64,000 nucleotides of DNA from Astyanax mexicanus (GCF_023375975.1 NC_064416.1:26009001-26073000), one strand, 5' to 3'. Shown: positions 37,004 to 52,000, counted from the first letter of the stretch. Notes: generated by a model from the letters alone, not told the origin. A program made the numbers and translations.

Positions 37004-40000
37004 CTCTTGCTCCTCATGCATTCTACATATTTTCTTTCTGTCTCTCTCTCTGTTATTCTTTCTTTATTTCTCTCTCCTTTGTTGTTATTTCCCTCTTATA
37101 CTCTTTCTCCGTATATTAATATCTCCCTCATTTCTAACTTTCTCTGTCTAATATCTCATATAATTCTTTTTTTCTTTTCTCTGTCTCTCTGTCTCTCACT
37201 TTGTCTCTGTTATCACAGTTTTCTCGTTTTTTTCCTTTCTCTTATCTCTTTTATATTATATTTATATTATATTCAAGATCCAAATAAACTTTATTGGCAT
37301 GATTTTTGATGGCAACAATATTGCCAAAGCATTTCAGCAATAAAAACAACAGCAAATGTAACTACAAAATAAGTGACAATAGTTAAAAATGTCTATAATT
37401 GTAATAAGACTGATATTTACACAATATGTACATATACTTTTATATATTTATATCTATACGCATGAAAATCGTTTGACTATAAATGTATTTTTACATAAAT
37501 CATTACTTTTATCTTTTTCACACTTTCTCTTTCTCTTATCTATCCCACACTCCCTGCTGCACCTTTAGCCGTATGAGGGTATGTGTAATAAGCATGTGCA
37601 GAACATGGGGGTAAGTATGTTCTGGAGATTGAGCACAAATAAATGGGCACTAAACCTCTATATAGTCACTGTGTGTACAGTAGTGTGTGTCCCTGTGTGT
37701 TCTTGTTAGCCTGCCAGATCCATGATAACATCACACTCATCATACTAAAGAACGTTATGTTCATGCTGTTTAATGACCTCATGGTTCCTGCTTTGGCATG
37801 TGGTGATAAATATGTGCTGACATGGTTGCTGTCATGGGTCTGAGGAAGTGCCCTACCTGCTCATTTCTAACAGGAGATGAGGTCCGTACAGCATTAGTCA
37901 GAGGTTGGGTCCTTCTGAATGACTGTTGTTAAGTTTATTATTAATAAACAGTTGGACATACTGAAGCATACAAAACTGATGGGTATAGGGCATTACTGGT
38001 TACGTTAACAAAGTACATAACCATACACAAAGTGTACAGTGCTACCACACCATTTTTCCTCAGCCTACAGGCTTATTCATACATTTCTGAGAGTTACTTT
38101 CCTATAAAAGTCCCTCAAGCCTGTGATAGAATGGCACATAGACAGGTAGTCTCCGCAGACCAACACCGGCTGTTGAGTGGGTAATATTGAAGTGCTCTGT
38201 GACTTTAAATGTGCTACTTAGAGAACCGATGCTATGAGGCAGTTCATGAAATGCCTGGTCTGCTAGATATAGTCTGGGCAACTGTAGGTGCTGTTATTAT
38301 AAACTGAAAGTGTGGCTTAAACAACAGCTCAAGATCATGCAAGTTCGCAACGAAGCGATTCTGGAAAGTGCTTAAAAAAAACAATCGCATACACCCTCAA
38401 AAACAAAACAAAAAAAGACTGGTAATGAGAGAAAATAAATAACTAAACAGGGACACAGATAATTCTATTTATGATTTGGAACAAAAGAAGTATCCACAAA
38501 AGACTGAATCTTTGAGATGCAAATGCCATTATAGTACTGGTACACAAAAAGCAGGGACACAAGCATGAGCTAAACACCCCTGATCACTGATCACACAAAA
38601 TACACTGAATAAAGAACAACACTAGCAAACCTTATTTGAGTGCAAATATATCTGTGATGGACCCTCTATATACAAGATAAATAAAGGTATATTTAAATAG
38701 AAACATTCATTTTTGTCAGAATAAACAGTATTCCAAATCCAAATTCTTTTTTGAAAGAAATGCTCTGTGCATATAGACTGATCAGCAGCAAGTCCGAAAA
38801 GGAAGAAAAGAAACAAAGTAACCCCTGAACCTTTTCCAATCTCTGGAATATAATCAAGAGGAAGATGGATGATCACAAGCCATCAAACCAAGCTGAATTG
38901 CTTGAATTTTTGCACCAGGAGTGGCATAAAGTTATCCAAAAGCAGTGTGTAAGACTGGTGGAGGAGAAACATGCTAAGATGCATGGGAACTGTAATTAAA
39001 AACCAGGGTTATTTCACCAAATATTGATTTCTGATTTATATGAACATAAACTTGTTTTCTTTGCATTATTTGAGGTCTAAAAGTTATGCATCTTTTTAGT
39101 TATTTCAGCATTTTCTAATTTTCTGCAAATAAATGCTCTAAATGACAATATTTTTATTTGGAATTTGGAAGAAAAGTTGTCTGTAGTTTATAGAATAAAA
39201 CAACAATGTTCATTTTGCTCAAACATATCCCTATAAATAGCAAAATGAGAAAAACTGATTCAAAAACTGAAGTGGTCTCTATTTTCATCCAGAGCTGTAT
39301 ATGCATACTGTCTGAACCACTGCACTTAAATATTTTATATATTGTTTTTCCACACTGTCACTTTTTTCCGTTTGGGGAGAAAAATCCCTTTTAAGAAAAC
39401 ATTTTTCCAGTTATGAATCTAGTGACTACTAAACTGATGGATGAGTAGATGATCTGGCTTTGGCAGATACCAGGAGAGCCTTATGTAACAGACTACATAT
39501 AGTTGTAAAGTTTGGTGGAGGATATAAAATGGTGGTTGTTTTTCATAATTTTGACTCTTAAGTTCCAGTAGAGGATACTGTACTGTGGTGAATGTATAGC
39601 AGGATGTGCATGGTGTCAATTCCTTGAGATCATGTTTTCTGTTGACTTCCAGAGTTTCTAGTGCCACTTCCCTTTTGTTGTGGTCCACAAACGGATAAAG
39701 GTGGAGTGCCTTCCATTAAACGGCCATTTGCACCACACACACCTGCACACACTGTAATGCAAGAATCATTTTCATTCTCGTCTCTCATGAAAGAGCTTCC
39801 AGTGTGACTCACCTGAGCGTGAAACAGTTTGTCCTTGGACCTTTGCTTCTCTCCAGCACTCTCAAAAGATTCCTGACCCTCCCCCTTTCTCCCCTAAAGC
39901 TCCCCCATCGCCCCCGCACCCCCAGCGCCCCACCAGTGTGATGGCTTCAGCTCTTTTTCCTGACACACATCGTTTAACATTTCATTATGCCAGCCAAGCG

Positions 40001-42995
40001 CAGCGTCAGTGTGAAGATGACTTCTGTATCATTCAAAATGGACATCTTTGTTCCCTCAGCACAAGAAATAGCACCACCAGTTGTTTTGATATTTGCTTTC
40101 TTCTTTGATCATTGCTTGTGTTCCACTTGCTTCTCCATGCATGTCCTCCCTCTGTTTCAGTCTCTTTGGCTGACACTTCCTGCATTTTTCCCACCATTTA
40201 TTGTGATGCATTTGTGCTGTTTTCTGTTTTCTCTTCGCTGACGTGCAGAGTCTGTTTTAGAGTTGAGTTTTTCTTCTCTTACGGACATCTTGTGCACAGC
40301 TGCAGAGACTCATTTAGCCAGTGTTGAAATTTGCTAAAGGGGGTGGTCCAGCAGACTAAGACACTGCTATTATGATCTGAGGGTCACTGATTTGAATCGC
40401 AGGTCATGCTGCTTGCCATCAGCAGCCGGAGTCCGAGAGAGTATAATTGTCCATGCCTTAAGAGGGGTGGGTACTAGGATTTTCTCCTCACATCACTGCT
40501 AGTGTGATGTTGGTCAGTACAGTTGCTGTTGGCTTATGTGTGCTGCACTTTCCTCTGAGTGCATTGACTGCCTAGCAAGTTTGCATCGATGGCAGTTCAA
40601 AAAGAAGCAATGCTGATATTGCATATGCTAGTCTTTATCCATGTAGTGTTTGGGGCCTTTAGAATTGAGGAGACAATGAAGTAAAATTACATTACATGTT
40701 TATAAAATGTGTGAAAGTACCAGAATAAAGGCTTTTAACACCACAGACTAGATACCCCTTTCCAGAGCACGTCACTCAACCCAGTACATTGAGAGTCAAC
40801 AGTCAGTAGGAACTATGACTAACAGTGCAGTTCTTTAAAGTACCGCACAAATTGTTAAAGCATGATGACCTGGTTTGTCTGGCTCTCAATCAGTATTGGT
40901 GATTAGTATTGTACGGTGGCCGAGAAAGCCCAACGCAGTGCAAATTGAAAAGCGCTGCAAAAGCACAAAACACATCCATCAAAATTACAACACAGGCGCA
41001 GCAAATAGAAAAACGCGCTGCAAATAGAAAAACGCGCTGCAAATACAACCACAACACAACGGAAGTGAGTCACAACACAACAGAATTTTCCCGGGGGACC
41101 TTAAAAGATACTGTACCAGCTAAGCTGCGTCTTCAGTAACGTCTCGGACTTCACTATGTGTAAAAGGACAATAAGTGGCAAACAAGGCGTTTTGTGAAGC
41201 AGAACTTTTAATAATATGCACACAACCGTGGTAATCACAGATAATAAACATAACTTACTTTTCAGAAGCTTGGTTCCCACTTATGGTCCTTTGTACACAG
41301 CTGGTACAGCATCTTTTAAGGTCCCCCGGGAAAATTCCGTTGTGTTGTGTCTCACTTCTGTTGTGTTGTGGTTCTATTTGCAGCGCGTTTTTCTATTTGC
41401 TGCGCCTGTGTTGTAATTTTGATGGATGTGTTTTGTGCTTTTGCAGCGCTTTTCAATTTGCACTGCGTTGGGCTTTCTCGGCCACCGTAGTATTGACTCC
41501 AAAACACTGATCAGTGTGTCTCTACTTATGGCATTTTTGATTTCCCTTTTTTAACGTCAAGATCACTTTATGCTGAAATGACTCCTCTATAGACCCTATA
41601 GACCCTGCTGCAGTGTTTTAATCCTCACCTCTCTCTTGCAGTGTGAAGAGGCCAGCAGGGATGGGCAGCATCCTGAACCGTATTGGATCCAAGAAGCAGA
41701 AGATGAGCACGCTGGAAAAGTCCAAGCTGGACTGGGATAGCTTCAAAACAGAAGAGGGCATCGGCGATGAGCTGGCCATCCACAACCGAGGAAAAGAAGG
41801 GTGAGTCTGTTACACTGAGGGTTTAGTAGGGAAACACTTATTCTAGGCTGATAATTATAAACACATTTATTTGGCTTTGTTCAAATATTGATAACCTAAC
41901 TGATTATTTATAACTGAAAAAAAATAATAGAACAAATTAATAGATTAATTAATATATGAACAGGCTGTGTATTGGCAGCAGTAATGTGTATCACAGTGCA
42001 GGGCTTATGATTCAATATATTGTGATATTGTAAGATATTTAAAATCAAATTTTAGAGAAAATATCTTACTATAAAACACACACTAAGAACGGTGTAAAAG
42101 AAATGTTTACTGTTTATACAGTCAGAACAGAGGTATGTACAACACTGCCCTCTAGTGGGTGGGGTTTAAACACAGCACAAAATGAACCACTGTCTGACAC
42201 CAGTTTTTACATGTATACTAATAATTAAAAAAATGTGTCCTTTAAAGAATCGATAGAGTTTGCATCTGGTGCGATCACTAATGAGTTGGAATATAAGTAC
42301 ATCAGTATATAAGCTGAGTAAATACAGTAAGCTATTTGTACAATAACCTCTTTACTGAGTATATAAAGGATCCTAACAGTACTTACACAGACTACTTACA
42401 GTACTTCCTGAATGAAAAAAGCCAGATTGTATAGTGCAGATATTTAAAGAATGTTTACATAAATAAATAATACTGCATAATTCAGTAGAACAACGTTATT
42501 TATTTGTTTCTTTGTTATTCCTTTTTCTTCCCTAATCAGTCATTTAACCATAAAGTTTAATTTTCAATGTTCATGATGATGATTCTCCACATTGTTGGCT
42601 TTCTCTTGCTCTCTTTTCGGACTTGCCTCTCATTTATACACTGCAAAAATTCAGGTTGAACTTCATAAACCTATATTTAGTCATAGAAGAGCCTTTAGGC
42701 TTTAAGTACCATGCTCAAATGTACAGCCTCGTTCAGGTGAGTAGTAAAGCCATTACAGTTTGCACTACTGGTTCTGAGTCAGCATCCCCTTGAGCACTAC
42801 TTAGCATTCTATCTACAGCAACCCTGTAGTTCCTCTGCACACCTATTGCTGTCATTAACACGCTGCAGCCTACACTTGTGCTTTTTAACAGCACTATTAG
42901 AGGAGAACGAGTGGTGCTGTTAGTGTGTACAGCGTGCCTCTGTATCTGTTTGTCAAGAATCATTTTTGTCTAGAAATGCTGGTTGGATGCAGCCA

Positions 42996-43090
<95 letters not shown>

Positions 43091-46000
43091 ACTGACCCAG
43101 GTCTGTATTTTTGTCTCTGTTTAAAGCAAAAGCTTTTAACAAACATATACATTTTAAAGCACAGTGTTGCTCAGTATTGATTATTTTTTGCACTTATTTG
43201 GCCAAACATCAGAAAGATGGCATTTTTGTTTTTTGTACAAATAATTTTGGTAGCTAAATATTTTGTGCATTTTGTGCTAGTTAATAAAAGGCTTTAAACG
43301 TAGAAGAACTGGAGAGTTTGGCATGTGTCTCCAAATTTGGGATTAAAAGGCTGGGAACATTCCTTGCCTTCTGTAGGAGGATGCAAAACTAATAAACTTC
43401 AGTCAAAAGAAGAGAAGGAGGGAGAAGTCACAGATGGATGGAGTTCAATTCATACTCAAACTTGCATAAGAAGCAAATGACAAAGTTCTTTCCATGTTTC
43501 ATGTAAATGCTGTTGACCCCAGCCCTGATAAAAAGTGCGTAGATGGAAATAAAGAGCATATTTTTACTCTATATGCAGGAGGAAGAACATCTGTTATTCT
43601 CTGAACCGCAGAGTCATGTCTGGATGTATCTGTGGTGGGGCAGAAAGATGATGTGGGTATGGTAGAGCGGAAGTGTGGTACTGAGATGAGATATATTAAG
43701 CACTTTGGTACGGTTCTTAAAGTGACATAGTGGTCTACTGAACGAAATGATTCCAGGGGCTTGCCAGTAATTGTATAGACTGGGCTGCACTGAGGCATCT
43801 GCAGGGCTATGGAAATTACATGTTTTCATGTAAATAATATGTGTGCTCACAGGGAAACACTATTTTGGTTGTTTGTACCTATAATTAAGTTGTTTTCTGG
43901 TGTGTGTAAGTGTGTAGTCGATACAGCCTATGTAGCAGAGAGGCTTATGCTATGGATCAGTGAGAGGTACTCCTATATATATATCCTCTTGAGACCCTGC
44001 ATCCTTATATGTGGACACTACTTTTCTGCTTCTCTGCACCATGATACTTCTTTTTGTTAAACGCTGATTCTTTGGTCTGATATGGAGGCACTGCCGGTAA
44101 CACCTAGTTGTCACAAGACGACATTACACTCAACTGATTGAAAACAGTATGGCGGGAATCCCAGACAAAAGTTTCTACAGCCAGTTGAGATGTAGACAAG
44201 GGCCATGTAATAATCCTCATCAGATTTTATGAAACTAGTTTATTTCCTTTCTTTAGAAAGATTAAATTATTGCTATGTTAAAATAAACTATGATTCATAT
44301 ATGAGGACATTTTTCTTTTTATACTTGTAAGGTCCTAAGAATATCAAACAGATGTACACCAATCAAAAGTCCGCATCTCAGGAGGATACATATGCCTGTA
44401 CTGGTGATAGAACACTGTGTTTCGGTGTGTTCTGTGAACGTATGAGTGGTTTTCTCCTGCAGGTCCAGCATGTGTGGGATGACATCTGTACTCCTCATGT
44501 CCGCCCACACATGCATTCACTCACCTACACAGAGCTGTCCTTTGGCATTAGCAACACCTGTGGTTGTTCCTCATGGATACACATGCTTGTACTTACTCTG
44601 GCCTACTTACCACACAGAACTGCACAGTACTTCTTACTCATCAGCGAATGGTCGAATGTGAGGGTGTATGCTAATTTTTACAGTTATATCACTTACATTT
44701 CAATGTATTGTACTCTGTTGTTACTCAACATTAGATAGTTACTGTTAGGTTTAAATCAAGTATCTCCAACAATTTAATGGACCAATAGATGAGGAAACTG
44801 AGGAAACATGGTGATTAAAGGAGAGCTGGTCATTACATAACAACCAGGTTCCTTGCAACATGTGTCGGAGAGACTGAGAGCGAGTCAATAGTTATTGTGA
44901 AGTTTTTTGGAAGGGTTGTTTTGCTGGTAGAAACAGAATTTCAGTTTATTCAGTCTATTCTATGTTCATATTATCTGCATAGTATCTGCAATTTCATATT
45001 TCTATTAAATATTATAAATATTGTAAAATATAAAAAAAAGTAAAAATGGTTAATTTATAAAAATAAATGTTTTCATTTGTAAAATAAGGTCACTTGCATA
45101 TCTTTTATAAAGATTTTGACCAGGGGTGCCTATACTATAAATACTATAAATAGCATGGTGCTCATTTTGCATGGCAAAGTACCAATGTCATTTTGCTAAA
45201 TTTTATGATATGCCTTTTGTGGATTTTGAGGATTATATGTATATTATATATATTTTGCATGTACAGGTTATTCCCTAATCAATCACTTACAGTTTACCTC
45301 AGCTGGGGTGAAGTTATTCCTGACAGTCATAACATTTACACCTCTGTACTACGGAGGCTCATTGTGTGTAGATAGAAACGTGGCTTGGCGTGTGATTTCC
45401 AGATAACTGTGCATATCCAGGGTCAGCTCATACTTGACCGTAATTGTGAGCTTGACGAAAGGAGTCAAACGGTTCATTTTTAAATATACAAAAGCTTTAA
45501 GAGCTAATAACAAGTCAGCAGGTGCCACTATATTAAAATATCACTACATAAGCCACATTACTGTGGCATGTGGTGTTTATAAATCAGCTTTCCGCTTTCT
45601 CTCTGGCCCACCTCCCGACAACCTTTCAAGATGGCGAGGAGAATGGAATAAATAAACAGGCAGATTGTGAATGTAATAGCACCTGTGAGCCATTTAGAAA
45701 GATGTTTTTGTTCCCCAGCCTATTAATATATAATGACCCTGGTCTAGGGATACAATCACAGGACTAAAAATCTCACTGGACAGAAAAATCTTTCTGGACT
45801 GGTAGTTGGCTGCAGTTAACTGGGTATTTAGCTCTGCTTAGCCGGGAAGCTATATAAGTTACTATCAAATTGAGTATAATGGCAGATAATTACATACCTT
45901 CTACAGTACATTACAGCTGATTTAGTTTTTGTGTAAATCTCTATTTATAACTGCTGTGATCGTGTCTCATCTGTGGACATAATTTAGCAATTAGCTAAAT

Positions 46001-49000
46001 TATTGACCAGCTTTGCCAAAAATAAAATCACACAATACATGATTAAATCAGCTGATAATAGAGTTTACCCATTGACTACGAAGTCTTATCGTCTCAAAAG
46101 TATTGGGACATCTGTTAATTCAGTGTGTTCTCTTCTGAAAGCAATTCATAATAATAGCTTAAGCTCATTCTGTTGGAGTAATTGTACAGACTGTTTTTCA
46201 TCATTTAAACAAACCATAATTTTCTTTGACGCATTTAGGTGGCTTTTATCTGGGGTGCTACTATCTTGTTGTTGTTTTTTTTAAGAATGTTAACTCAGAT
46301 TAACTCATCCTGTGCAACAGAGGTAACTCTGTCCTGATGAGAGCCAGTTTCATCATAACTTTGTGATGGTCTTTGCACCTGCATGTGAGGATACTTTCAA
46401 AGTTGACTGACCTTCATTACTTACTTTTTTTAGTTTACTAAATAATTTCATGATGACTTTAGCATTAATACTATTGAGAATTTGTTTTTTTGATAATGAA
46501 AAAACACCTAATTTTAGATGTGTCAAAACTTTTGGTCAGTTCTGTATAATGTATCAAATTGTAATATCCATTCCAAGTATACACATGTACACACACAAAA
46601 TATTGTGTCAATGTCCCTCTTTTATTTTCTTTCATTGACCTTCTCACTTATTCTAGCAGACTAATTATTCTGTACTGGCTGGTAAATGTGAGCTCTCCTG
46701 GGTAGTTTGCTGGAATGACAGTGTTTCACTGAGTTTTGTGTTCACCCTTGGGCTTCCTGACGTCTCCATTCATCTCCCCATCTGGAAGCCCTCAAGCACC
46801 CCTGCCTTCGAAGGTCTCTATAGTTACCCAGCTAACTGCTGATGGTGTGTGTGTGTGTGTATGCGTGTTTGTGTGTGGGGTCTCTGATGTATCATCCCTG
46901 GAGAAACCCCTAGCAACGATCCGGTGATGCTCCTGGGTATGGGTAAACTGTGGTGAGGGGTGTGGGGGTTTAAAGCTGGGGGTTACTAGAGTAGGTCTTT
47001 ACTCAAGGGGATGCTAATCTACAATGACATCATCTTTACACACAAAGGCCTGCATCTCACAGAGTAGTGCTGTTAAACCCTGCAGCGCCTGATGAAATCT
47101 TGAGTCTTGAGGCCTACATCAATTAGAGCAGCTCTTGTATGATTAGGACTGTGACTAACGATTTCAGACACGTAGGCCCAACCCCTCTGTTTTACATGAA
47201 CACACCTAGGAATAGGGTGTCCTTATTCTTATTGGGACAGAGTAGTGTATTTCTTTTGTTATAAACTAGGATAACCATTGATTTTATTCCGTTTAATGTA
47301 GTTCCAATGTATTATAGCACTTTTCTTTATAACAAGCATAAAAAACTAACTAGTAATATGTCTTTGTAGTTAGCTAACTAGGTAGCTAAATTGTCAATTC
47401 CAATATAATTTACTGAAGAATTAGGGGTGGGAGATCTTTCAGTCACCGCTCCCAGTTTATCAACAGACTATTGAGCTACCTGTCAGGTGCAGGAACAGGG
47501 AGAGGACGCGGAGGTGGACGCAAGTGCGAGTTACATTGATTAACATACATGAAATCAAATAATAAAAAAGAAACTGAGACCAAAAAAAACACAGGGACCA
47601 CAAAACCTGACTGACGTAAACAACGCACAACCACGGACAAAGGAAAACAGTACAGGGGGACTATTTATACAAACAAACAAAGACGGGAAACAGGAAACAC
47701 CTGGGAAGAGGGGGTGGAGCTACAAAACAGGTAGGCAGCAGAGGAGGAGACACAGGATAAACACAAGGCACGTGCGGAGAGTAAATAAACAGACAGGACA
47801 GAACAAATGAGAATGTGACACTACCTTTCTGCAGGTTTTAACCCAACCCAAATCGAACATGCACATTTATAGCCAATCAGGATGGATTATGGTCTACAGG
47901 AAGGAAACTCTCTAGGATCAGGGTTGGAGAACACCAAGCTGCAGGATAACAGAGGACAACTGACTGTCCAACTGAAAAAAAGACGAAAAATTGCAGATGT
48001 TAGAAGAGCTAAGCAGTGAAAAGACAAGAAGAGGGTGGATATGGTATTTTATCTTTTAATACTGTCCATGGGGAGCTTTCTGGTTGATTTTAGTGCAATG
48101 CTGTGAGAATAGAGATTTGCTGTAAGACTGCATTCAGTGACACTAGTGTTTGTGAGGTCAATGTGTTGGATGATGAACAACACAATAAATTCCACCCCAA
48201 AAAGTTTAGGATGGTCCACATGGTGGCCACCAGATCAATCGCCCCCTGACTTGACAAAGAAACAGACCCAGTTGCACAATGGGTGCAACTTAAAGTAGCA
48301 GAATATCATTCATTAGAATATTTTTGGACATACAATGTAGCAAAAATGAATAAAATGCCTCAAGTACACACATGCAGACAAACAAATACCTTCCCCTTTG
48401 GAAACTTGAGTTAAATTCCCCAAGCCCACCCCACTGCACCAGTAATAGTCCTTAGCAAGACTCCTAACAGTACATTTACTTACTTGTGTAACATGATTTA
48501 AATGTAAGCCACTCTGGATAAGAGAATCAGCCAAATGCCTTAAATGGGATAGAAAAGGACCCTGGAATTTAAAACCTGGGTTGGGGCTTTAAAATAATGC
48601 TCATCCGACAGTCCAAATTGCAGCTTGCTGCTGTTCCTCCTCTTCACTGTCACTTTAGGAGGGATGTGGTTTGGGAGGAGCATCAGCAGAGGGTGTGGAG
48701 GGCGTGGCAACCCACGATAAAGGCTGAAATAGCTCTGTATTTGCTCGTGTGGTCCACCCTGGCTGCCCACAGGCCTGGATTCAGCCCAAAAACATGACTC
48801 TTTAGCTTGAGATAAACTAAATCTGCAGATAAACTGCAGATCTTTCTGATCCTAGATCAGCAGTCTCACTTCTGAGATTTTACACTATGCAGAGTCCAAC
48901 ATCAGTCTGAGGCTGGCTCTATGGCCTGCCCCCCTTAGGGAGTTACACCCAGAGCCTCCACTCCCATTGGTTTGCTGTTACGGGAATAGGGATAGAGAGT

Positions 49001-52000
49001 AAACAGACTGGCAGATGGTATGGCAACTGATAAAATCTGATACAAACATCCAAAAAAAACTGCGTAAGGCTACATAAGTCATTGACTGTTCTGTATCACT
49101 TAGCTTGTCCAGAAATGCATGTGAGAAGCATGTCCTTCAGTATTTTCTTCCAGTGCAAATTACACTTCCTGACTCGAGTGGGAGCTCAGTTGCATACAAT
49201 TCTGATTCTCACATACTGCTGCTTTAAACTAAAATTACAATAATGTAATGTTTATTTGTCCAGTTTTACTCTGTTAAAGCACTAATTAGACAAAAGTTTC
49301 TCTTCATAGCCACAAGACAATTTGGCCAACCTTAGTGTATTAATACATGGCACTTTTTTCATCTTTATTGAAACAAGGTGTATGAGCCAGTTGGAGATGG
49401 ATCCAAACTAATCATAAATCAGCTTCATTTTATGCCATAATGCGCATGTTTGACACTTCTGGACTCGCTGTCATCTCGCTGATATAAAAAGCATATTTCA
49501 CGAGTGTCCGCAGCTGGAGCTCTCCACTGAGGATTGGCAGGGCTGTAATAGAATATATAACATTAAAATATATTTCCACTCTTTCCTCAAGAGCCTCTCA
49601 TCTCCATGTGCAGATGCAGCTGCTCCATGAGTTCTCTCTTTCAGCTCCTCCCCCAATACTGCTTTCAAACCCTGCATAACGACTCCAGCTAGAGGTTTGC
49701 TCTATATGCTCTGTAATGTCATCATGCATGAATTTGGCGTGAAAGTGTGCACATCTGTCTGGCAAGTCTGTTTCAAATGTTGTTAATGTATCCAGTAGAA
49801 TGCAAGTACTTATTTCATTTAAGTGTTGAATGTTATATAATTAAATATTAAAATAGAAGTGCTGCAGGGGTATTGATGGATTGATGGGCCATTCAATTCG
49901 TGAAATTTTGTAGGCATTTAATGTTCCTTGATCCACAGTGTCATATATCATAATATATGGTCTAGGGCATTACCACCCACTGTCAGCAGCACAGTGGGTA
50001 GTAGTGATTGTGACTGGCTAAAAATGTCCTTGTTACAGTACATTTTGGGCATTTAAAAATCTTTTTGGTGAGAATGTGTAATTGCATTGAGCATTCAGAA
50101 AACTAATTATAATACAAGCAGTGTGGTTTAGTGTCCTTTCAGAGTCTAATTCTGTGTTTTTTGGTTTAATGATGTGTGAATGAGCAGACTAAGTTTGCCA
50201 TTCGGATGTTTCCAGGTTCTCAGTAGTTTTTGTATCAGTGCCATTAACAGCACTGCAATTGCATAAATAACCAGCTAAATCTGTCATGGCTGGAAAAGCT
50301 CCTGGGACAGATCAGATTGTTTTTAAGAATAAAATATTTTGCCTTTGCTGGAATGGTAGCAGAAGCACACACATCATTTATGAGAATATTTTGTCCCCTT
50401 CTCACTCAGGCATGCTACTGCTTTCAATTTAAATAAAGCAGTTTTAAGGGGCTCTGCTTTAACCTAAAGCTATGTTCAAATTTAGCATTATCATGCAGTT
50501 CTTATGTAATACTTACATTATTTTTTTTTCTGATGAGATTGAGGAAATGAGGAGGCACATGTGGTGTCACAGGTGAAACTGAAAGGGGAGGGGGAGCTTT
50601 GAGCATAGGCCTCCTCCCAAAGTTTAGTCATTTCATAACTCTATACTCTATAGAGTTTGAAAGAGCTCAGTTCTGAAAAGGCCTGCATGTGCACATTTTC
50701 CAAATCAATACTGTTTGTGATCCATATGCATCATGAGCAAGTCATATTTGTGAGACAATCAATCGTGTGTAATTGAACTGAATAATTAGAACTGAATGAT
50801 AATCAGCAGTAGATTTCACTAGGTTTCTCACATTAGTCTGAATCGATTTATTTATCTAAATATTGAACAAATCAACTATTTCACAATCCATCCTCTCCAG
50901 CATCCCCCCCTCTGTGCTGCTGCAGACATGCTGCTGCTGATGCATGAGAAAAATCAGATCTGTGTCACACTTTGGCAAAGCAATGATACAGTGCCTGGTA
51001 TATGACTGCTACAAATGTATATGGAGTATATCAGGAAAAACACAGTTTTGTGAACTTTGAAAATATGCTATTGGGCCTTATTTCTGATATTAAACAATTA
51101 TTAAAATGTTTTAGCATCACCATCTTAGTGTGCACATGCGCAATATTCACATTGGTTGTGAAATGTATAATATCACATAATTAAAGCAAATTAAATCATA
51201 CACCTCATGCTTGAATACAAAATGTATGTGGGGTTCATGTGTTATTTTATTGTTATTTTTTTTTTTTTTTTTACAGTTTCTCAAAAAAACTCTTGTTTTG
51301 GTTTTTGCCTCAGCTTAGTGTCTTTTTAATTTCCCAAAAGCTGCCAAGTCAAATTGTGATTCAACCAACCTTTATTTACACTCAGATGATTGGCGTTTGC
51401 AGTTTAAACAGATTGGAAAACAACCTGAAACTAAATGTAATTAATGGGAACAGGCAGTTCATCCTTGACAGTCAAAGTATGCAAAAGTCATGGCTGTAGA
51501 AAACATGAGACCCAAGTCGCTACACATTACTGCAGGGTGATAGATCTATGGTGGCTGCACTGTTGAGAGATGATGTGCTGTCCTTAATTTCTTCACAAAT
51601 CTGCAAGAGTTCTTAGGGGTGTAACTGTTGTTAATGGTGCCGATTTGCAATGATTTGATGATGAATAGGAATACTTTACTTTTTTACTTTGAACAGCTTT
51701 GTGAAAACAGAGGAAATCAGAAGAAAAAAAGCTTTGACACAACACTGTGTGCCACATTAGTTACATAATATGAATATTAGAACATAGCCTAAGCCTAAAC
51801 CACTACTGTGTGCTGTCACTGGTGTTGCCCGCAGGCCCAAGGCTATGTAGAGAGGACACAGCAAAAAGTGCAGTGCTGCAGAAAAGCCCACAGTGGGGAG
51901 TGACATTGAAGAGGTGCTGTGTCATAACAGCGTAGCAGTGATTCTGCATATAGCATCAACCCCTCCCTAATGCACTCACTGACACACAAGAGAGGACAGA

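Larger units (their letters stand above)
20327..41641 (+). other. cfdp1: cfdp1 intron 5, repeat-filled 21.3 kb
   Basis: The largest intron. In order it contains simple repeats (21857-21943, 24460-24667), a hAT-type element (23330), a diverged MITE (25090), a 72-bp minisatellite (25840), a long foldback (27434), (GT)n runs (29746, 29905, 31632), a diffuse repeat (30600-31170), MITE B (32081), a 1,630-bp hAT-type element (32908), a Tc1 remnant (34700), more simple repeats (34933, 36819, 36963), MITE C (38841), an open P-rich frame (39791), a SINE (40336) and a palindromic element (40913). No cfdp1 exon is missing: exons 5 and 6 join in frame. Confidence 0.85.

Noticed and set aside
42970..43193. 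Open frames reading YIYIYI on both strands
   Set aside because: Translation of the (TA)45 tract.
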